Shown: one piece after another, positions 34,636-45,366 of the stretch
How the letters are laid out: every line of letters begins with the position of its first letter
Numbering within the stretch: the stretch's first letter is position 1
DNA from: Chalara sp. BL73
Lineage: Eukaryota > Ascomycota > Leotiomycetes > Helotiales
Length of the DNA stretch: 64,000 nucleotides
Direction: 5' to 3'
Assembly (NCBI GenBank): GCA_918026815.1
Contig: CAKJVC010000008.1
Span: 62,001-126,000 of the forward strand
Notes under the pieces: model-generated
What the model was told of the DNA's origin: nothing
What the model saw: only the letters and a program-made list of their open reading frames with translations
Database searches by the model: none
Translations under genes and position numbers: made by a program

Positions 34636-35720
34636 TGTGAAGAAAAGTGGTGAGATCACGATCTGTTGCAACGGGAAAAATAGGTACGATTAAGTCTACT
34701 ATCGTACATGAACAAAAGAGACGATTATATGGTCTGTCCTCATAAGAGATTGGGAAAGATATTAGGGTATATGTTTGGGTGCGGCACAAGTTCTAGGCAA
34801 GGACTTTTATTACTTTTTCAGGGATGGTAGGGGAACGAATGAAATAACGACGGGATATGGGATATGCGCATGGGAATTGCTTTGACCATAGACCGGATAG
34901 CGAGCGAGGACTATTAAACGATACCATTTTCTTCACATATTTAAGTCTGGCTCGTCTAGGAGGTGATTTTTATGCCATAAGTTGTGAAAGCATTTCGTGT
35001 CTTCGGAGCCGCCATGAGAAATTATATTTGCTTTCCAACTATACCTCACATGGAAATTGTAATTGATTATTTGTCTTTGCACAACTAGCAAACTTAGTGT
35101 TTTAACAGTTCTAGACACTGTATCTACTAGATTCAGCGTGAAATTGGCAGCCCTTGCTCCTATATTCCTTAGTTAAGCATTTCCGAAGCCGTTGCACAAC
35201 ATTTCCATCCGTCTTGGCCCCGAGCCGTATGAACTATCTTCTGCTTCTTCATTCGTTTCTTGGTCCTGTGACAATATTTCGGGACCCCGGATGCAGCCTG
35301 ATGGATATGAAACGGCGGGAGGTCGTGTCATAATACTTAGAAGAGATCTTCGTTCGAGCCTTCATCTACATTCTTCTTCACCTCCTTCGAAAATATATAT
35401 ATCAAGCTAGGACGACGTTATACTTGATAAAGAGCTTTATACGAGGCTCATGAAAGTTACTATTTAAGTGATGTGTATAAACAATGGCACTCGAGGTTGA
35501 AATCGGTAAACAGCAATGATGATAGAAGTATTTGATGTGGAGGGTGAGAATCACCAAGTGTTATGTGTGCTTTCCTATTCCGTATATCAAACTTACCTTG
35601 AGCCTCGGTTCGTGTCTCCTTTCACAGTTATCACTCTCGATCTCTTTTGAACCAAAACATCACATCGTGACATAATAATAGGACAATCACAAGCATAGGC
35701 ACTTAGCTCGTCATTAGAGC
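34636..35720. other. Intergenic, no gene supported
   Basis: About 1.1 kb, AT-rich. The + ORF 35192-35410 has no recognisable family. No repeats were noticed. Confidence 0.5.
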
Positions 35721-36750
35721 ATGATGCAGCGAGTGAGTTGACCTATTACTATGTAGAAAAATATTAACCACTATCAGCACGTCGCTATCAAGAATGAACC
35801 TGGCGCTGTGGCAGCCTCGTCAAATGCCTTGACGACCCGCCCAGCTATGCCTTTGGTTACTAAGATTGAGAGGGAGGCTTTGATTGCCGAGTAGGTATCC
35901 CTGGAACGATCGAGTACAAGAACTGACGGAAACATAGTGAGATGGGATCTGAAGTCACCACAATTTATATCGGCCCCGAGAACAAGCAGTTTCAAATTCA
36001 CACCGATCTTCTCAAAGGAGTCAGCAAGTTGTTCTCGGATGGTGTAGATGCACTTGTTGCGCAAGGACATCTCATTGCTTTCGAGAAGTATCAACCAGCT
36101 ACCTTTAAGCTGTTCATCGAATATCTTTATACAAAGAAAATTCCCTCAGTCCATGATAATCTCGGTGACCTCGGAAAAGGCATCCGCCTTCGAGAGCTTT
36201 GTCAATTGTATTGCATGGCAGAGAACTTTGAGGTAAATAATGAGGTGTGTAGAGTTGTCACAGTTTCACCAAAAAAGCACTAATAAGTGTTTAGCTGCTT
36301 AATCGCATCATGGATCGGATTCAAGACGGATTTCTTATGATTAAAAAGTTTCCAAATCCTACTCTAATCCAGAAGATCTTCGAGAATACCAGAAAATCCA
36401 ACATGCTTCGAGAGTTTTGTGTTCATGGCGTCATTTTCGAGTTTCGCCATGCTCCTGTCAAAACAACTGCTGGTGATGCGGTTTTGTCGAATCTTCTTGC
36501 TTCGAGCGAGGATTTTAGGATGCAATTTCTTGCCGCGATTCGAAAGCTGTTTATCATGGATCTAGATCCTCGGATTCGTGAGTGCCATGGAGATCCTGAG
36601 TGTCTTGAGTGCTTGGGAAAGCCGGCTCAAAATCCAGCTGACGGGGTTTGGCCATGCCAATTTCACAACCACAGATCATTGGGAGAAAATGGCGAATTTG
36701 CTGAGGATCACAGTTGCCATCTATGGAGGGCTTCTAGGGATTCACCCTGA
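35721..36750 (+). CDS. BTB/POZ domain protein A
   Basis: Four exons (35721-35732, 35778-35890, 35938-36244, 36295-36750) give 295 residues. The BTB fold begins at VTTIYIGPENKQFQIHTDLL and continues with KLFSDG, FKLFIEYLYTKKIP and LCQLYCMAENFEV. The C-terminal half is helical and ends with a Cys-rich piece (HGDPECLECLGK) and WPCQFHNH, equivalent to the CYFHTH motif of the two BTB genes downstream. Fungal BTB proteins are mostly protein-interaction modules, some acting as Cullin-3 adaptors; the function here is unknown. The first exon of 12 nt is the weakest part: the start could instead be within exon 3 (ATG 35942). Confidence 0.75.
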
Positions 36751-37565
36751 TCACCCTTAGTAATCAATTTGAGTAGGATACTTGGCGCGTCGCAGATTTG
36801 GGAAGGAAATCCTAGGGCACTAATAGCTCGCAGATGCATTCGATACAGAACTAGGTGCACAAGGTTCTACTATTTGGGGTCAACAAACGGTATAATTGAA
36901 GAGAGATGCATACTTTCAATGGTCCCAAATACAGTCATTCACGTGCCTGGAAAACTCATCGCTGAAGGAAAATCTATACTTCATCTCTGTGTTGTGACCA
37001 TCAGGCTCTTAAAAACTTATCTCAGTTTTGCTTGGAAAACCTAACATCTTTACTAATGACGTAAGCGATTGCTTAACTCTTCCACTCGAATATTTGCGCT
37101 GAGCTAAGCCATTTTGAAATGAAAAAAAGTGACCTAGCGATGCCATGTGTATTAATGAATGAGCCTCAGAGGCAAGGCTGAATATCGTGTCCTTTCAGTT
37201 TAATACCTTCTACCTCAGGCTGCTTCTAAAAACACCAAACTTGACCATTCACCAAAACCAGGGTTTAATTTATTTTTGACTATCAATATACCAATTTGCC
37301 TTGAGGGCTAGCCGCATCGTGCCTAAGAAGTTTACCAACTAAACTTCCCTTGCGCAGCAAAATAGTCTTCTTAATCGTCTCTACTTTCACCTTGGATTGA
37401 GAACGAATCTTCCCTGGTACACTTCTGGCGCCTGTTGTCAAAACAGGATATTCGTGTCATGGTAAACGCAACACCGTGAAGCCCCAGAAAATTCATACGC
37501 GAGCCACAGCAGAGCCAATAATCCAGGTCAAAGGTGGAAACTACAAGAGAGAATCAGATATCAAA
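36751..37565. other. Intergenic between BTB genes
   Basis: About 800 nt, AT-rich. I see no BTB-like fragment or other feature. Confidence 0.5.
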
Positions 37566-38400
37566 ATGGCACCAATGGAGCTCAATCTCAGCTCTGAGTA
37601 AGATCATCCTTTCAGGTTCCAATCAAGAGAAAGCTAACATTGCATAAAGAGCTTTAGGAACTGAGGTTGTTACGATTTACGTTGGTCCTGATAAGAAACC
37701 TTTCGTCTTTCACAAGAGAATTTTGTGCGATCGTAGCGATTATTTCTCGAAAGCGCTTAATAGTGGTTTCATCGAGGCGAAGGAAAATTCCATATATATG
37801 CCGGAAGATGATGCCGAAGCGTTCGATTTCGGAATGGCGACTTATATCTATCAAAATAAGCTCCCACCTCTCTCTCTAGACCAAGGATTATCCTCCGATG
37901 AGATGCTGGCACAGCTTAAGAAGCTATACAGGCTATTCTACTTAGCAGAGAAGCTGTGCATGAACGAACTTTGCAACATGGTCATAGACAGCTTTTCAGG
38001 ACGCACCGCCCGAAGGATTTGTGCTCATATCTATACCGGATTCGCCGAGTCTGAGACATTGATAGAGATTTATCAAAACACTCATACAAATAGCAAGCTA
38101 CGTCGCTACATGGTGCTAAACATCTTGTCCAGTATAAATTCTATGGAGGCTGGGCTTCGGTGGAGGGAGAACGGTTCAATGTTGAAGATGGAGTTTCAAA
38201 AAAGCATTAATAGCTTTAAAAACAGGGCTGCTAATATTGCTCTCGTTGAGTCGGCCTTTGGATACGACTTCATCCGTCTCATGGGCGACCCTGCGATTGA
38301 GTTATTCCCCGATGAATTGGACGCTTGCTACTTCCACACCCATGGCAGCGGAGAGATCTGCCACTTGGCGAAGGGGGAAGATACAGACGCTGTACTATGA
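37566..38400 (+). CDS. BTB/POZ domain protein B
   Basis: Two exons (37566-37597, 37650-38400) give 260 residues. The BTB domain starts at VVTIYVGPDKKPFVFHKRILC, with DRSDYFSKALNSGFIEAKE, IYMPEDDAEAF and LYRLFYLAEKLCM. The rest is helical (YQNTHTNSKLRRYMV) and ends with DACYFHTHGSGEICHL, a CxFHxH tail shared with genes A and C. The same direction and the same core organisation indicate tandem duplication from a common ancestor, now well diverged. Function unknown; a protein-interaction or Cullin-3 adaptor role is family knowledge only. Confidence 0.85.
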
Positions 38401-40088
38401 CTACTAGGTGATTATTGAGTCATTTTGATCTGAGATGGCATCCGCATGCTTAGATGGCTTGCGTCAGCGTGGGCTGTTTAATGGGGGAGAGTTTTTCGAG
38501 ATTTGAGCTTGCGTAGTATTACACAGTTGGCCTATTATCATCTCACGGCCGACTCAGCAGAGCAACCTATCATCCAGAGTTTCTTAAATGGTTCAGCTCA
38601 TACCGCTTTTTTAAAAATTGATTTGTGAATTCTATTACTCCTGCAGACATTTTTCAATAGGTCACATGACATTTTACCCCTATTTTGTCGTTCAATAAGC
38701 GAGATGACACAAAGTCGAGACAATACAAAACTGAGCTGATCATTCCGCAAGGGCTCAAGGCCCATATTCCTTGATGCTATATACCCAAACATAAGGTGAA
38801 GCTGTCATTCTTCAAAATATCGAACTGCTTCAGTACCATTCGGAGCTATCTCTTCCGATACCTTGACCACAAGCTGAATACCCTCCTGGTCAGTATACTT
38901 TGGATATATTGACAGCCACAATTCCAGATCTTCCATTGATTCATTCAAAAATGCGACCTAGGCCCAAATACCAGACAGGGACACTTCTAATAAAGCAGAA
39001 CTCGGCTCCTGAAGCGATCACCTTGAGAATATTGGATCGGAATCTGGTCTTCCTATCTTAGGTCGGGAAATTGCTTGTACTGGATGGTCTGTCAATCTAT
39101 GAATGCCTCGGCAGTGTAATTTTGGTAAGCAAGTGACCCTGGGGATTGCGTCTGGTAAGCGCGAGAACGTCATTTGAGTAAATCATGATAAGGAGAATCG
39201 AAGGGGATTTGATAGATGTAGCGGCGGGCCGGAGATATTCTCAGATTGATCATCCGAGGCGGTGCTATCAATGGAGACGCATATTACCACCGATGCGCAG
39301 GCGCACTAAGCGCAGTTTGGACCAGCAGCAGATGCAACCGACAAGGGTGCACAAAGGAAATTGGACTCACCAATTGGGAAGCGGGAAGTTTGATGTGCTT
39401 TTCTTGCGGTTTAGATCAGTGTCGCCCTATTCTTAGAGAGGCTAAGGGGTGTTTTTTTTAATTGAAATGCAGGAAGAAAGCCGAAGAACTTGGAATGAAT
39501 AGAAGTCACGAAATTGAGTTAGTAATTATGCCTCCCTCTGTTTAAAAACGTATGGAACTTCAGAGCTCAAATATGCTTGCATCGAAACATGTTTATTTAT
39601 TTGTCCTATGGACCAACCTCCACAGAGATCGTAGCATCATGCAAATGTTGATTATTCTAGAACTTTCTCTGGGACTCACTTCATGATAGTGTCTTGAATA
39701 GTAGTTATTGGTTGCTTTTCATCTTGGACAGTTGGACAGTTGGTAGTCACATAACCAAGCCGCCTTTGTTGAAGTGACCAGCAAGCGAAAATTTCTATGT
39801 CGTGTATTGGAATTTAGATTTAGATCAATAGTAGTGGTAAAAGTTGATCTGAAATTTTTTATATCCTAAACCTTCCTGTCGATACCGTAGTTGGATGACC
39901 ACTCTTATATATTTTTGTTACCCTGGCTAGCATTTCTGCGCTCTTGGAAAGTGGTAGGCAGAAGTAATCCGGTGTTGAGGAGAAACTGCAAAAACAACAT
40001 TAGCTCCACATTTCGCAACCAAGATTCTGATTCAATACCAGCTCGCTCACGACTATCTTCACTATTGGATCGAAAACCTTCTCAGGAA
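38401..40088. other. Long spacer with possible coding remnants
   Basis: About 1.7 kb between BTB genes B and C. On the minus strand 38957-38805 looks like a terminal exon (separate entry). On the plus strand around 39270-39460 a frame without ATG carries Cys pairs (RCNRQGC and CFSCGLDQC) that could be a zinc-ribbon remnant. The rest shows nothing. Confidence 0.4.
38805..38957 (-). CDS. Candidate terminal exon of an unidentified gene
   Basis: After a GGGCCTAG acceptor, 50 codons run to TGA with coding-like composition (FLNESMEDLELWLSIYPKY ... VVKVSEEIAPNGTEA). An upstream frame beginning ATG at 39172 does not join it in frame with any clear donor, so this may be a remnant. Family unknown. Confidence 0.3.
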   Translation of the reverse strand, partial: VAFLNESMEDLELWLSIYPKYTDQEGIQLVVKVSEEIAPNGTEAVRYFEE

Positions 40089-40868
40089 ATGGCAGATACA
40101 ACTCAAAACACTGTCACCCTCTCCTCTGATCAATCTTTCAATGAAGAGGCGATAACTCAGCAAAGCGCAGACGCATCTACAAGTCTTCACCGCTCAGCTC
40201 CTGATCCGAGTATCTACTCTCAACCGCTTACTCCTGAGTATGCTCAAAATTCCACCCGCCAATATGAGGGCTTTCTGACATCACGCAGGGTACTAGGTAA
40301 CGAGGTAGTGAAACTCTTCGCGGGAAAGAAGCGGAAGGAGTTTACCGTCCACCGAAAACTACTCTGCGACCGATCCAAATTCTTTGCAGAAGCCTTCAAA
40401 TCTGGGTCCCGAAAAGCAAAAGAAGGTGTTATGTACATGCCTGAGTATGACCCCGAGCCAATGGCCGGAGTGATCGACTATCTCTATCGCGGCTATGTGC
40501 CCACCGTAAGAGCTGCCAATAGTCACCCTCTACCTACTAGCGTTCAGTTTTGGAAGCTGTATTACCTCGCTGAGAAATTATGCTTGCCTGGTATGATGGA
40601 TAAACTGTTGGAAGAGCTCAAACACTGTCATATACTCGGAGGAACTTTCATCCTTGCTCAGGGTGTCCTAAAGGTTTACGAGAATACATGTGAGAACAGC
40701 AAGCTACGACTATACTATGCAGCATGCGTAGGTATATTCATCTTAAAGGAAAAAAAGGAAGAGAATATGCATAAAGCAGAGAAATTTGCCGAAATGGCCT
40801 TTACATGCCCTCAAGCTCTTCACGACATTATTCTCTTCCAAGCCAAATTTGGAACTAAAGTAACATAA
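40089..40868 (+). CDS. BTB/POZ domain protein C, truncated by an in-frame stop
   Basis: A single exon of 259 residues from the first ATG (40089) to TAA (40866-40868). The N-terminus is a polar ~70-residue region. The BTB domain follows (VVKLFAGKKRKEFTVHRKLLC, DRSKFFAEAFKSGS, VMYMPEYDPEP, FWKLYYLAEKLCL), with VYENTCENSKLRLYY matching YQNTHTNSKLRRYM in gene B. Directly after the TAA, the same frame continues for 32 more codons to 40967 and contains GIEMCYFHTHKPDEACPCRE, the family's CxFHxH tail. The stop therefore removes a conserved C-terminus by a point change or is read through; a 20-odd nt intron across it would be too short. Confidence 0.75.
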   Translation: MADTTQNTVTLSSDQSFNEEAITQQSADASTSLHRSAPDPSIYSQPLTPEYAQNSTRQYEGFLTSRRVLGNEVVKLFAGKKRKEFTVHRKLLCDRSKFFAEAFKSGSRKAKEGVMYMPEYDPEPMAGVIDYLYRGYVPTVRAANSHPLPTSVQFWKLYYLAEKLCLPGMMDKLLEELKHCHILGGTFILAQGVLKVYENTCENSKLRLYYAACVGIFILKEKKEENMHKAEKFAEMAFTCPQALHDIILFQAKFGTKVT

Positions 40869-40967
40869 TCTAGTGTTAGGCACAACGACCCTACGACAAT
40901 TGAGGGTATTGAAATGTGCTACTTTCACACTCACAAGCCTGACGAAGCATGTCCTTGTCGCGAATAA
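40869..40967 (+). pseudogene. Detached CxFHxH tail of BTB protein C
   Basis: Same frame as the upstream BTB gene and ended by TAA at 40965-40967. It encodes the CYFHTH motif found intact in BTB gene B (CYFHTH) and in changed form in gene A (CQFHNH). It is expressed only if the upstream TAA is read through or is a sequencing error. Confidence 0.6.
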
Positions 40968-41263
40968 GCCTAACCCAGACAAAGGCAGAGTAAGCAAGGA
41001 TAAGGAGCGCTGAGCCAATACTGATGTACTGACACTAAGGGTGGAAATCTGGGAATCGATGGGGGGCTCTGATATTTGAAGACTAGAATATGGGAGGCTG
41101 TTATGGCTCTGGATTACCGTGGGCACAAAGCGTTAACTATGAGTTGATTTCCTACACATGCAGGTCAAAAGGAAAGCTGCCGCTTTTTAAGCTTTTAGAG
41201 ACTCTCTAGCAGAATTTATACGCTGAATAGCATAATACAACCTGAGATAAAGAGCCGACTCTG
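40968..41263. other. Short intergenic region
   Basis: About 300 nt between the 3' ends of BTB gene C (+) and the ankyrin gene (-). Nothing recognised. Confidence 0.5.
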
Positions 41264-41975
41264 TTATGCCTGTTTGCTATCTCTCAACAGCCCTCGTATC
41301 CGAGCACTATAGCAACCCTCATCTTCTTCATTAATCTCCTGCCATTCCAAGGCTGTGCCCCAGTGCTTCTTTGTCGTATAATTGTACCCCAAGATGCTTG
41401 AATCTGCACCATGTGACAGCAAACATTCAAAGCGCTCCTCATTCCCCCATGCGGCAGCATAATGTAATGGAGTGCCATAGAACCTGCTTCCGTGCTCTGT
41501 AGCGAAGTTTTCATCGCCAGCAAATTCCAGTCGATTGATATCCTGTCCCTGACTGAGAAGATACTCAATGATCTTCACCTGCTCCTCCGGATTGTCAGTG
41601 ACGCCTCCCGCGGCAGCGTGCAGAGTGTTCGTATTCTCAAGTCTCGCTCCATGATCCAAGAGAAGCTTGAACATCTCCAGCGTAGCGTTGGCAGCGGCGA
41701 ACTCAATTGGGTATCTACAGATCGGAGTTCCATGCCTGGACTTTGAAACTCGAAGGGGGACCCTTTTGAGTGCTGGAAAGTTCACATCGGCCCCGTTCTC
41801 AAGCAGCTCCTTGACCTTGTCCTTGTTTCTGAGCTCCTTTCTGATATAGGATTTTCGTTAGAAGCTTGCTTTGTCAAAGGGTGATTAGAAAGGAGAGAAG
41901 TTCTTACATCAAAGGCGTAAGGCCAACGGGATCATCATTGTTGATATCAACACTATGGTTTTTATCACCTGACAT
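41264..41975 (-). CDS. Ankyrin repeat protein
   Basis: Two exons (41975-41908, 41840-41264) give 214 residues. Repeats are visible as DPVGLTPLM, KVKELLENGADVNFPAL, PIEFAAANATLEMFKLLLDHGARLEN, TLHAAAGG...IIEYLLSQGQDINRL and TPLHYAAAWGNEERFECLLSHGAD, about five ankyrin units with no other domain. The first unit spans the exon junction. Ankyrin-only proteins are protein-binding scaffolds; partner and process are unknown. It is convergent with BTB gene C. Confidence 0.85.
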
Positions 41976-43023
41976 ATTGGTATGATTTTGGGGATCTGTT
42001 TGATTGTAGAGGTCCGTGGCTACAAAATAAGTATATAGTGAGGTTCCTAGTGGCTCGATTTAGCAAAGTGTGCAGGGCCAAGTTGAGAGGATGTGCCATG
42101 AAATGGAATTTAAAGATCAGCGGCGGGGAGTGTAGGTGCTTAATATGTAAACGGCGGCCAGGGGTCGACCAATCAATGTCGGTACCGTATGTTTGATCTT
42201 TGTGTAACGGTGAGACTTGGCGAGGTGATGCCAACGATATGCAGCTCCCCCGTAATAGGGCTGATCGATCATCTCATTGGGCTGTATATCGGGCAGCTCT
42301 AAATCCCGCATGCATGAAACACACAGCCACTACTAAGCCTAACACACTTAAGCTTTACTCTAGGAGCGTTCGGGCGATAAGTGAGTGGCCCCAGAGAGGA
42401 GGATCGCAAAGCGGTACGAGCGTAATATCTTACTGGCCCTCTACCCAAAGCCAGATATACTAGAGGAATAACCCCTCATGTATGTATATATGTCAGCCTG
42501 TGAAACAAATCAAGAAATAAGCCTGACTGTTATCACGTGAATACTGCTTTATATAATTTGTGAACCGCGGCTGCCAGGCGGGGGATTATTCCAGAAACAC
42601 ACTGCCTCGATCCTTAAGACTTGATGGCAGATACTGTAATCACATATCTTTACTCATCATAACTCTAATATAGCCTGTTTACTGAAGGCTTTGATGAGTT
42701 TCAGCCAAAGAAGCCAGAATCCTCAAGTCAGCTTGTGCTCAATTTTACATGTTTGATGGTAGAAGGAATGAGGAATCTATACTGCCACTCTGTAGGTGAG
42801 CTTCTAGCTCGCGTCATGGAGAGGATTCTCGAAATCACTTCAGGTAGTCTAATAAGATGTTGTGGTCAGATAGTCGTCTAAAGAAGGGAACAAAATAACG
42901 TAATTACGGGTATAAAGATCTACTACGTCTGCAGAGAGAACTGCCAACATACCGCATTCAACAAGCCATTTATCATCGTTCATCATTCATTGATTGCTCA
43001 AATATCACTTAAGCTATATCATC
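41976..43023. other. Intergenic between divergent genes
   Basis: About 1 kb. Short minus ORFs at 41965-42311 are unsupported. It holds the promoters of the ankyrin gene and the secreted PEPK protein. Confidence 0.5.
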
Positions 43024-44886
43024 ATGAAGACTGACGCTCTTCAGAAATTTGCCGGTCTACTATGTCTTTTGATACTTCTGTTCCAGCCTCTGGAGTGTCA
43101 CCCTCTCAAGGCAAACGGGTAAGTGGCCTGAAATGAGCATGGTTGTGGAAAGGAATTTGCTAATCGGGCATTAGCAAAAGTCTAGAAGTCCGGGAGAACT
43201 TAGCTCGGTCTCCTCTGAAGATCCCAAAGCCCCCAAGGCCAAAGCCAGAACCTAAGCCAGAGCCCAAGCCAGAGCCCAAGCCAGAGCCCAAGCCAGAACC
43301 AAAACCTGAACCAAAACCTGAGCCAAAACCCGAACCAAAACCTGAACCTAAGCCTGAACCAAAACCTGAGCCTAAGCCTGAACCTAAGCCAGAGCCAAAG
43401 CCGGAACCAAAACCTGAACCAAAACCTGAACCTAAGCCAGAGCCAAAACCGGATCGAAAAACTTCCCGTGCACAGCCCTCCCCAAACAAGACTTCTGGTA
43501 CGAAGCTTACGACATCACCCCGTCCTACTTCAAATCGTGCTACTTCCGCACATGGCACTTCTGGCACTCCTACCTCTGCCCGTCGCTCTTCAACCTCCTC
43601 AACAAGCAGGTTGGTATTCCAACACAATCTTGAATATTCAGGCATAGCTAATTGATAGAATAGTACTACAACCAGTTCAGCGCGACTATGCGTGGCCAAG
43701 AAGGGCGGTCAAGGAACTAAACCTGACAGCAAGCCCAAGCCTGTAAGTGCCTTGCAGCAATAGTCGTTCAGGGTTATAGAGACAATCGTTTAGGTGGATT
43801 CCAAGAAACATTTCATTTATGTAGCAACTAATTATACTTGGATCCATAGGACAACCAAAAGCCAGATACGACCAAGAAGACAACCCCCGCCACCAATGGG
43901 GGTAAAAAAGGCAAGCGGGATGCTCTCTCTAGTAGATGTAGCAAATGCTCGGATACAACTATTGAAGCTCGTGACTTCACGGAGATTGTCCACAGTGGCT
44001 CATCTGAGGTAGGCCATCTCTACCGTCGGGCGCCATTTGATTTCAGCAATGGCCTACCAGATGCTGGAACAACTCGAGCAAAAGTTCAAACAAGGATCAA
44101 TGCAATCACTCGGAAAGGCAGTGGTGCACAAGAAATAACCCAATCACCGTAAGTAAAATCTACAGGGAAATTCTATAAGCATGTCTCAAAAGCTGCATCT
44201 TCATGAGCAGTATATTGGGCCTTTTGTCTATACTTTTAGTACTTGAGACCACTAGATATCATAACAGAACTTCACTGACGTGAGACTACTATAGAGAATT
44301 TGCCAACTCAATCATCCACCCGACAAACCGAGATGGGCTATACGCCACCATCGGCGGTGGCCTTGGCGGCTGCACCGTTCTCGTCGCATACAACCAGGAC
44401 AACATCTACATCGCGCACCTATGGGAAGTCCCCGGCTTCTCCGCCGCGCCGCCCCACCCCAAAGAAATGTTCGCAACACAGGTTCTCGGCTTCCTCAGAG
44501 GTACCGGTGAAGGCGTAGGGCAGCCACTGACCACCGACCTGTTCCGCAACAAAGGGACCAAAGCGACCTTCTTCACCGTCGGCAAGAACGATAACACATT
44601 GAGCCCCAATTACCCGAGCAAGATCTCACAGTTGCATGGCGTGGTAACCGGTGACCTAAGTGGACAAGCCGACACCGTGCTGTATAAACGGCCGGGGGAT
44701 CAGCAGGACCCGGTAACTGTTACGATCGAGTATAGCTCGAGCACGAGGCATTTGCGAGTCCTCCTTAGTGAATACAGCACCCGTGGTGCAAAGGGTGGCA
44801 AGGTTGGTCTTGATGTTAAAATTCCAGGAGGCACAGCACCAGCGGCTGGTCCTGCGACACAACCAGAATCGGCTGGCGGAGTTTGA
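43024..44886 (+). CDS. Secreted PEPK-repeat protein with a possible deamidase-like Cys/His domain
   Basis: Five exons (43024-43118, 43175-43609, 43664-43742, 43850-44148, 44295-44886) join in frame to 499 residues. A signal peptide ([16 protein letters not shown]) is followed by a ~70-residue PEPK array, a Ser/Thr-rich stalk and a Lys-rich linker with KKGKRD, a plausible Kex2-type site. The last exon is a compact domain with GGGLGGCT (Cys329) and a His 15 residues later (IYIAHLW, His344). A Gly-Cys-Thr nucleophile with His at this spacing is how the CNF1 deamidase core is arranged, and CheD is related; the match is by motif only and no activity is shown. Whether it is a cell-wall protein or a secreted effector cannot be told. 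I do not recognise a named fungal orthologue. Confidence 0.7.
43246..43452 (+). repeat. 12-nt tandem repeat encoding PEPK, about 17 copies
   Basis: Units alternate between CCAGAGCCCAAG-type and CCTGAACCAAAA-type codon choices in blocks, which points to repeated block duplication. It encodes a rigid, charged proline-rich stalk between signal peptide and C-terminal domain. Confidence 0.9.
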
Positions 44887-45366
44887 GGGAACAGTTGATT
44901 TTCTGGCATCGTTACGACGATGGCTATAGACAACAAAATTTCGGTACGTGATATTTTTTCTTGTTTTTAAACGGTTTAAACGGTAGGCGTTTGGGTCCCT
45001 TTTTGGGAGTTTCTGATATTCTTGTTTGGCGTAAGGAGTTTTTGTATATGTCTTGGGAATTTCAGATGAAAAGCTTGTCAATCAAAAGATTCGGAACAAG
45101 CCCTTAAGCTCCCGCGAGTTTCATGTGCTGCTTATCATTAGAAACCGTCGTCATTTTCTCCAACACCCGAGTATGAAAGTCTACCTCTTTAAGGAATATT
45201 GATTCAGATAGGAGGTATAATTAGAAAGGATAAACCGGGTTATGAAATTAAAAAATTCCACAAGATCCCCATGGAACAAAAATCTTTTCAAATAATATGA
45301 ATTGTGTGAAAAATGCAAACAACGGTTAGCTATTTAGTAGGAACGATACGAGGGCAAAGGAGAGCC
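44887..45366. other. Intergenic between convergent genes
   Basis: About 480 nt, AT-rich. Nothing recognised. Confidence 0.5.

Noticed and set aside
40856..40880. Short intron bypassing the BTB C stop codon
   Set aside because: The candidate GT...TTAG span is only about 22 nt, below the size that can be spliced.
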